Origin: Segetibacter aerophilus | Lineage (GTDB): Bacteria > Bacteroidota > Bacteroidia > Chitinophagales > Chitinophagaceae | Length of the DNA: 64,000 bases | Direction: 5' to 3' | Assembly (NCBI RefSeq): GCF_007991655.1 | Contig: NZ_BJYT01000001.1 | Coordinates: 62,001 to 126,000, forward strand | Shown here: positions 61,195 to 64,000 of the stretch, piece by piece | Numbering within the stretch: position 1 is the first letter of the stretch | Layout of the letters: each line of letters begins with the position of its first letter | Made by a program: the position numbers and the translations under genes | The notes under the pieces: model-generated | What the model was told of the DNA's origin: nothing | Seen by the model: only the letters and a program-made list of their open reading frames with translations | Databases searched by the model: none

Positions 61195-61989
61195 ATGATG
61201 AGTTATAGAGTATGGTCCTGTGTCTTAGTCCTAATCGTTTCTTTTCAGTTTTTGCAATCGTGTCACCCGGAAAGAAGGTTAAAAACATTGGTATATTTTA
61301 ATGAGCAGGGCGACACAACGCTTTCTAAAGTTGTTCAAAGCGTAGAGCCTAGTATACAGCCTGGGGATAGGTTAAGTATTGTCGTCAGTGCTTTAAATCC
61401 AATCTCTGCCGCTCCTTACAATTTAACATCAACAACACTGGCAGGAACAACCGCTGGTTTAGCAGCTGGATATTTAGTAGAAGCCGATGGAACAATTCAA
61501 TTTCCGCAACTGGGCAAATTGCAGGTTGCAGGAATGAAGAGAAAGCAGCTTGTCGATTTCCTATCTAAGATGCTTACTAAGTATGTAAACGATCCTATCG
61601 TCATTATTGAACTTCTCAATTTTAAAATTACTGTGTTGGGTGAGGTTAATCACCAGGGAACGTTTAATATTCCTGAAGGGAAGGTAACAGTTATAGATGC
61701 TATCGGGTTAGCTGGCGATCTTCCTTTTACTGCTCGTCGGGATAACATTACTATTATTAGGGAGAAAAATGGCAATAGGGAATTTGGTAAAATAAACGTT
61801 CTTTCTAAAAATGCATTTAGTTCTCCTTACTACGTACTACAACAAAACGATGTTGTGTATGTCGAACCTACAAAAGATAAAGTGGCTGCCAGCGATCAGT
61901 CTTTCATTAGAAACTTTTCTATAGCCACCTCTGTTCTTTCTGTGTTTACAACAGTAGTTGTACTGGTGATAAATACAATAAAAAAATAG
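61195..61989 (+). CDS. Polysaccharide export lipoprotein (Wza/BexD-like)
   Basis: 264 aa outer membrane polysaccharide export protein. Lipobox FLQSC (Cys23). Poly_export domain with IQPGDRLSIVVSALNPISAA, YLVEADGTIQFPQLGKLQVA and KQLVDFLSKMLTKYVNDPIV; SLBB-like part ITVLGEVNHQGTFNIPEGKV, TVIDAIGLAGDLPFTARRDN; a C-terminal hydrophobic helix (IATSVLSVFTTVVVLVINTI) may span the outer membrane. Two consecutive ATGs at 61195 and 61198. Followed 10 bases later by the BY-kinase. Confidence 0.9.
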   Translation: MMSYRVWSCVLVLIVSFQFLQSCHPERRLKTLVYFNEQGDTTLSKVVQSVEPSIQPGDRLSIVVSALNPISAAPYNLTSTTLAGTTAGLAAGYLVEADGTIQFPQLGKLQVAGMKRKQLVDFLSKMLTKYVNDPIVIIELLNFKITVLGEVNHQGTFNIPEGKVTVIDAIGLAGDLPFTARRDNITIIREKNGNREFGKINVLSKNAFSSPYYVLQQNDVVYVEPTKDKVAASDQSFIRNFSIATSVLSVFTTVVVLVINTIKK

Positions 61990-61999
61990 CTGTCGATTA

Positions 62000-64000
62000 A
62001 TGTCTGATACTAGTGCCTTATCGTTGTTAAAACAGGATGATAAAAAATTTAAGCTCAGCCCCAAAGAACTTATTTTTAAATACCTGATTTACCTACCCTT
62101 ATTTATTATTTCTATAGGCATTTCCTTAGCAATTGCTCAATTTTATTTAAGGTACCAAATCCCATATTATAGCTCTGGTATCTCGCTGTTAGTTAAAGAT
62201 GACAAAGGTTCACGAGGCAGCAGCAATGCAGACGCGCTAGAAGAAATTGTGTTGTTTAAGCCCAAGACCAATTTGATAAATGAAATTGAAATTTTAAAGT
62301 CCGCAACTTTAATGGAGCGTGTGGTGCGTAATCTTAATTTGAACGAGCAATATTCGATAGAGGGAAATTTTAAACGTACAGAAAGTTATAACAACAGGGT
62401 ATTTAATTATGAGAACATCTTCCAGAAAGATACCTCTGCTGGTTTTAGCATTGTGCTTCATTTTAAAGACAAGGACCATTTTGAAGTTCAGGGATTAAAT
62501 AACCAGTGGTTTTCGCCAGGACAGGTGGTGCACGGGAGCCAGGGGGACTTCAAAATAAACCTGCTAAACGAGAATGCAATTAATCCCGAATACAAATACG
62601 TCATGCAGTGGCAGCCTCCTTTTCAAACGGCAGGGGGAATTGCAGGAGGAATAAGCATAAGGCAATTAAACCCTCAAGCCAATATTTTAAGAATAGACCT
62701 GACAACAGAAATCCCTCAAAAAGGAATTGATATACTGAATGGCTTAGTTAGAGCTTATAACAATTCTACTATAGAAAATAAGAACAAGGTTATTGATAAT
62801 ACGGTAAGATTTATAGACAATAGGCTAGTTCTATTAACTTCCGAACTCGGTAAAGTTGAACAAGGTTTGCAGGAATTCAGGCAGAAAAATGAAATTGTCA
62901 ATATCCAGAGTCAGGGCCAGATCCAATATGAAGACCTGAAGAAAACTGAGGAGGAGCTAAATCAGCAAGAGCTGCAGATAAGGTTGATAGACATGATTTA
63001 TGACTATATTAAAACTCCAACAAAAAGATATAGTCTCGTTCCGTCTTCACTAGGAGTTCAAGATCCAACGTTACAAGGTTTAATCACTAGTTATAACAGA
63101 TTTCAGGCAGAAAGAGAAGAGAAGCTAAAAACTATGCCTGCTGCAAATCCGGCTGTTCAAGGGCTGGAAAGCCAAATAGAAAATGCCAGGGTAGATATAC
63201 TTGAAAATTTATCCAACATTAAAAAGCCCGTCGAGTCAATACGAAGACGTCTGTTTAGCGAGTATAACAGAATAAGATCTCAAATTCAGGCTGTACCGTC
63301 CAAAGAGAGGGAACTTTTGGAAATTGCTCGCCAGCAGGGAATAAAGGAAAAATTGTACCTTTTTCTATTACAGAAAAGAGAAGAGTCGGCTATCACAATG
63401 GCATCAAGTACTTCGAATGCTTCCTCTATAGATCCCGCGTCTTCCTCGTGGGCTCCTATCAGTCCTGACCGCAGTGGTACCATGCGTACTGCATTCATTA
63501 TCGGTCTCCTTGTACCACTTGGCTTTATTTATTTAAAAGACATATTAAATGATAAGATTACTAATAGGACTGATATTCTAAAAGCTACTGCCATGCCAAT
63601 TATCGGTGAAATCGCACATCATAAAATGGCAGATAGGGAAGTGGTAATTGGCTCGAAAGATCGTAGTATTATTTCAGAGCAATTTAGAATGGCTCGTACA
63701 AATTTGCAATATTTCATCATTGATAAAAAGAGCCCTGTAATTCTTGTTACCTCTTCAATGGCAGGAGAAGGTAAAACATTTACCTCAATGAATTTAGGCG
63801 CGGTATGGGCAGTGGCCAACAAAAAAACGGTAATACTTGAACTGGATCTACGTAAGCCAAAAATATCCCGAGCTTTAGGTCTGCTGGATAGAAAAGGGAT
63901 TAGTAATTATGTAATAGGTGACGTACTAAAGCATGAATTGCCCGTTAAATTGGAAACTACTCCTAACTTATATATCGTTCCCGCAGGGCCCGTTCCTCCC
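62000..64000 (+). CDS. Wzc-like chain-length regulator with BY-kinase domain, 3' partial
   Basis: Frame opens at ATG 62000 (MSDTSALSLLKQDDKKFKLS) and is still open at the window end (667 codons). Wzz-type N-terminus with a membrane helix near 30-50 (IYLPLFIISIGISLAIAQF), coiled coil in the periplasmic part (VEQGLQEFRQKNEIVNIQSQ), GNVR-like region PSKERELLEIARQQGIKEKL and LYLFLLQKREE, second helix TAFIIGLLVPLGFIYLKDI, then the tyrosine kinase with Walker A SSMAGEGKTF and Walker A' VILELDLRKPK (Glu in the first acidic place, common in the phylum as I recall). Controls polymerisation and export. The Tyr-rich tail is outside the window. Confidence 0.9.
   Translation, partial: MSDTSALSLLKQDDKKFKLSPKELIFKYLIYLPLFIISIGISLAIAQFYLRYQIPYYSSGISLLVKDDKGSRGSSNADALEEIVLFKPKTNLINEIEILKSATLMERVVRNLNLNEQYSIEGNFKRTESYNNRVFNYENIFQKDTSAGFSIVLHFKDKDHFEVQGLNNQWFSPGQVVHGSQGDFKINLLNENAINPEYKYVMQWQPPFQTAGGIAGGISIRQLNPQANILRIDLTTEIPQKGIDILNGLVRAYNNSTIENKNKVIDNTVRFIDNRLVLLTSELGKVEQGLQEFRQKNEIVNIQSQGQIQYEDLKKTEEELNQQELQIRLIDMIYDYIKTPTKRYSLVPSSLGVQDPTLQGLITSYNRFQAEREEKLKTMPAANPAVQGLESQIENARVDILENLSNIKKPVESIRRRLFSEYNRIRSQIQAVPSKERELLEIARQQGIKEKLYLFLLQKREESAITMASSTSNASSIDPASSSWAPISPDRSGTMRTAFIIGLLVPLGFIYLKDILNDKITNRTDILKATAMPIIGEIAHHKMADREVVIGSKDRSIISEQFRMARTNLQYFIIDKKSPVILVTSSMAGEGKTFTSMNLGAVWAVANKKTVILELDLRKPKISRALGLLDRKGISNYVIGDVLKHELPVKLETTPNLYIVPAGPVPP

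Noticed and set aside
1-64000. tRNA, rRNA, riboswitch or replication origin
   Set aside because: No cloverleaf, rRNA or known riboswitch core, and no DnaA-box cluster, was recognised by reading; a covariance-model search could still find a diverged one.

Overview
The window looks like chromosomal DNA from a Bacteroidota bacterium, probably a Chitinophagaceae-type soil or environmental member (inference). Reasons: a SusC/SusD pair with a GH31 enzyme, a gliding-motility/T9SS C-terminal (CHU_C) protein and a PorW/SprE-like protein, low GC content, promoters resembling the Bacteroidota TAnnTTTG element, weak use of Shine-Dalgarno sites, and intergenic repeat families typical of the phylum. No rRNA, tRNA or CRISPR array was recognised.

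Layout. 1-3.5 kb: end of a PLP aminotransferase, a Tat-exported Gfo/Idh/MocA oxidoreductase, an SGNH hydrolase and a small hydrophilic protein. 3.6-8.4 kb: an accessory island with a retron-like reverse transcriptase (NAxxH, LDD and ITG motifs) preceded by a 65-residue ORF and a structured leader, a broken FAD monooxygenase, a WYL-like protein, a RelE/ParE toxin-antitoxin pair and a twice-frameshifted HEPN-like gene. 8.5-22.5 kb: an apparently complete reductive pyrimidine degradation cluster (PreA, PreT, dihydropyrimidinase, beta-ureidopropionase, NCS1 permease, omega-aminotransferase, malonate/methylmalonate-semialdehyde dehydrogenase). It also holds endonuclease III and a photolyase-family protein, and its gaps are occupied by small genes tied to palindromic repeats: a GIY-YIG gene, an S23 four-helix-bundle gene and an ORF6N gene. 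22.8-32.1 kb: multi-PAS histidine kinase, DUF72 protein, PBP1A and PorW/SprE-like protein. 32.3-39.7 kb: membrane protein, MerTP mercury transporter with a frameshifted GDCCVxC gene, AtpZ pair, SprT-like protein, GNAT, fRMsr, fasciclin, AI-2E exporter family and fatty acid desaturase. 40-48.7 kb: peptide-type SBP lipoprotein, YtxH, two DUF421 proteins, isoaspartyl peptidase, response regulator, CheB domain, aldose 1-epimerase and KduI. 48.7-60.8 kb: CHU_C surface protein, penicillin-acylase-family hydrolase, DUF4112, GH31 and SusD/SusC. 61.2-64 kb: start of an exopolysaccharide operon (Wza-like, then a Wzc-like BY-kinase cut by the window end).

How the genes fit together. PreT/PreA reduce uracil or thymine, dihydropyrimidinase and beta-ureidopropionase open and hydrolyse the ring, the class III aminotransferase and the CoA-acylating dehydrogenase turn the beta-amino acid into an acyl-CoA, and NCS1 imports the base. 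The GH31/SusCD group, GalM-like and KduI genes point to glycan use. The PorW-like protein and the CHU_C protein belong to the T9SS secretion route.

Most interesting: (1) the retron-like RT locus with its small ORF and candidate ncRNA; (2) the ORF6N gene, whose coding sequence and leader carry the same covarying palindrome; (3) small-gene plus inverted-repeat units inserted at operon junctions, one family of which supplies stop and start codons; (4) loss of iron-sulfur ligands in the photolyase and a Cys-to-His change in EndoIII. Several genes carry 1-2 base frameshifts in short repeats, so sequencing error should be excluded before calling them pseudogenes.
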